Below, piece by piece: positions 63,970 to 64,000 of a DNA stretch of 64,000 nt. The stretch covers positions 23,942-87,941 of the forward strand of contig NZ_LGHT01000024.1 in assembly GCF_001202035.1 (NCBI RefSeq). The letters run 5' to 3'. The position numbers were made by a program, and so were the translations under genes. The notes under the pieces are model-generated. The model was given only the letters and a program-made list of their open reading frames with translations, did not search any database and was not told the DNA's origin. Each line of letters begins with the position of its first letter. Within the stretch, counting starts at the first letter, position 1. This stretch comes from Pseudorhodobacter wandonensis. Lineage in GTDB: Bacteria > Pseudomonadota > Alphaproteobacteria > Rhodobacterales > Rhodobacteraceae.

Positions 63970-64000
63970 CGGCGCTCTCCTCCTCCCTGCGCCGGGTGGC
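63970..64000 (+). ncRNA. CcsR/cuckoo-type small RNA, unit 5 (cut by window end)
   Basis: Only hairpin A (CGGCGC, CCTCCTCCC, GCGCCG) and a few following bases are inside the window. The array may continue further to the right. Confidence 0.75.

Larger units (their letters stand above)
63502..64000 (+). repeat. 117-bp tandem repeat array carrying the small RNAs
   Basis: Units begin at 63502, 63619, 63736, 63853 and 63970, exactly 117 bp apart; the fifth is cut by the window end. Units 2, 3 and 4 read identical by eye over all 117 bases; unit 1 differs mainly in hairpin B and its lead-in. Between hairpin B and the next hairpin A is a conserved stretch of about 47 bases starting ACAAAGTTTCGGGTG and ending AGCGGACACA. 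The near-identity implies recent expansion or ongoing gene conversion. Confidence 0.95.

Noticed and set aside
63497..63970. A 157-codon minus-strand frame made of a 39-residue repeat
   Set aside because: 117 is divisible by three, so any open frame through one unit continues through all units. The strand is antisense to the hairpin RNAs and has no ribosome site.
63502..64000. CRISPR array
   Set aside because: The repeats are 117 bp, directly adjoining, with no unique spacers, and no cas genes are nearby.

Overview
This 64 kb window is chromosomal DNA of an alphaproteobacterium, almost certainly a member of the Rhodobacteraceae (Roseobacter/Rhodobacter group). The evidence is the G+C-rich, C/G-ending codon use, family-restricted genes (DUF2484 inside the mur cluster, the DUF1476 zeta inhibitor of F1-ATPase, DUF1638), and the short intergenic sequence elements dispersed through it. 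No tRNA, rRNA, CRISPR array, transposase or phage gene was seen.

Layout. 1-5.8 kb: a glycosyltransferase patch with one GT32-like enzyme, two paralogous GT2-type enzymes (one with a degenerate extra domain) and an unknown protein. 5.9-15.7 kb: housekeeping genes on the plus strand (pyrC, pyrE, dnaB, alr, a PqiA-like protein, radA, cvpA, purF) and an atypical SDR. 15.8-24.7 kb: a minus-strand catabolic module (3-hydroxyisobutyrate dehydrogenase-like, aldehyde dehydrogenase, MttB-type methyltransferase, two dimethylglycine/sarcosine dehydrogenase-like flavoproteins) with a divergent LysR regulator and a perfect 19-bp palindrome before it. 25.8-37.2 kb: purS, purC, the ATPase zeta subunit, an MprF-like protein, bmt, a radical SAM protein, a corrinoid protein, a rhodanese, a YghU-type GST, a tiny membrane protein coupled to DUF1638, a D-lactate dehydrogenase-like flavoprotein and a SnoaL-like protein. 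MttB, Bmt, the corrinoid protein and DUF1638 together suggest B12-dependent demethylation of a methylated amine such as glycine betaine, with the flavoproteins oxidising the remaining methyl groups.

37.2-61.1 kb: the complete division and cell-wall (dcw) cluster on the minus strand, mraZ-rsmH-ftsL-ftsI-murE-murF-mraY-murD-ftsW-murG-murC-DUF2484-murB-ddl-ftsQ-ftsA-ftsZ, then lpxC, bamD and recN. Many genes overlap by 1-4 bases. About 320 bp before mraZ there is a 10-bp-periodic TGGG array of the MraZ-box type. 61.9-62.9 kb: mrp.

The most striking region is the right end (63.2-64.0 kb). A DUF1127 gene is followed by a 117-bp tandem repeat running off the window. Each unit encodes two hairpins with CCTCCTCCC in the loop. 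This matches the CcaF1-CcsR (cuckoo RNA) locus of Rhodobacter sphaeroides, here in at least five units, three of them identical by eye. A compensatory stem change between units supports RNA function.

A second cross-window signal is a modular family of short intergenic repeats in at least a dozen places, plus one roughly 105-bp long-hairpin, MITE-like element.
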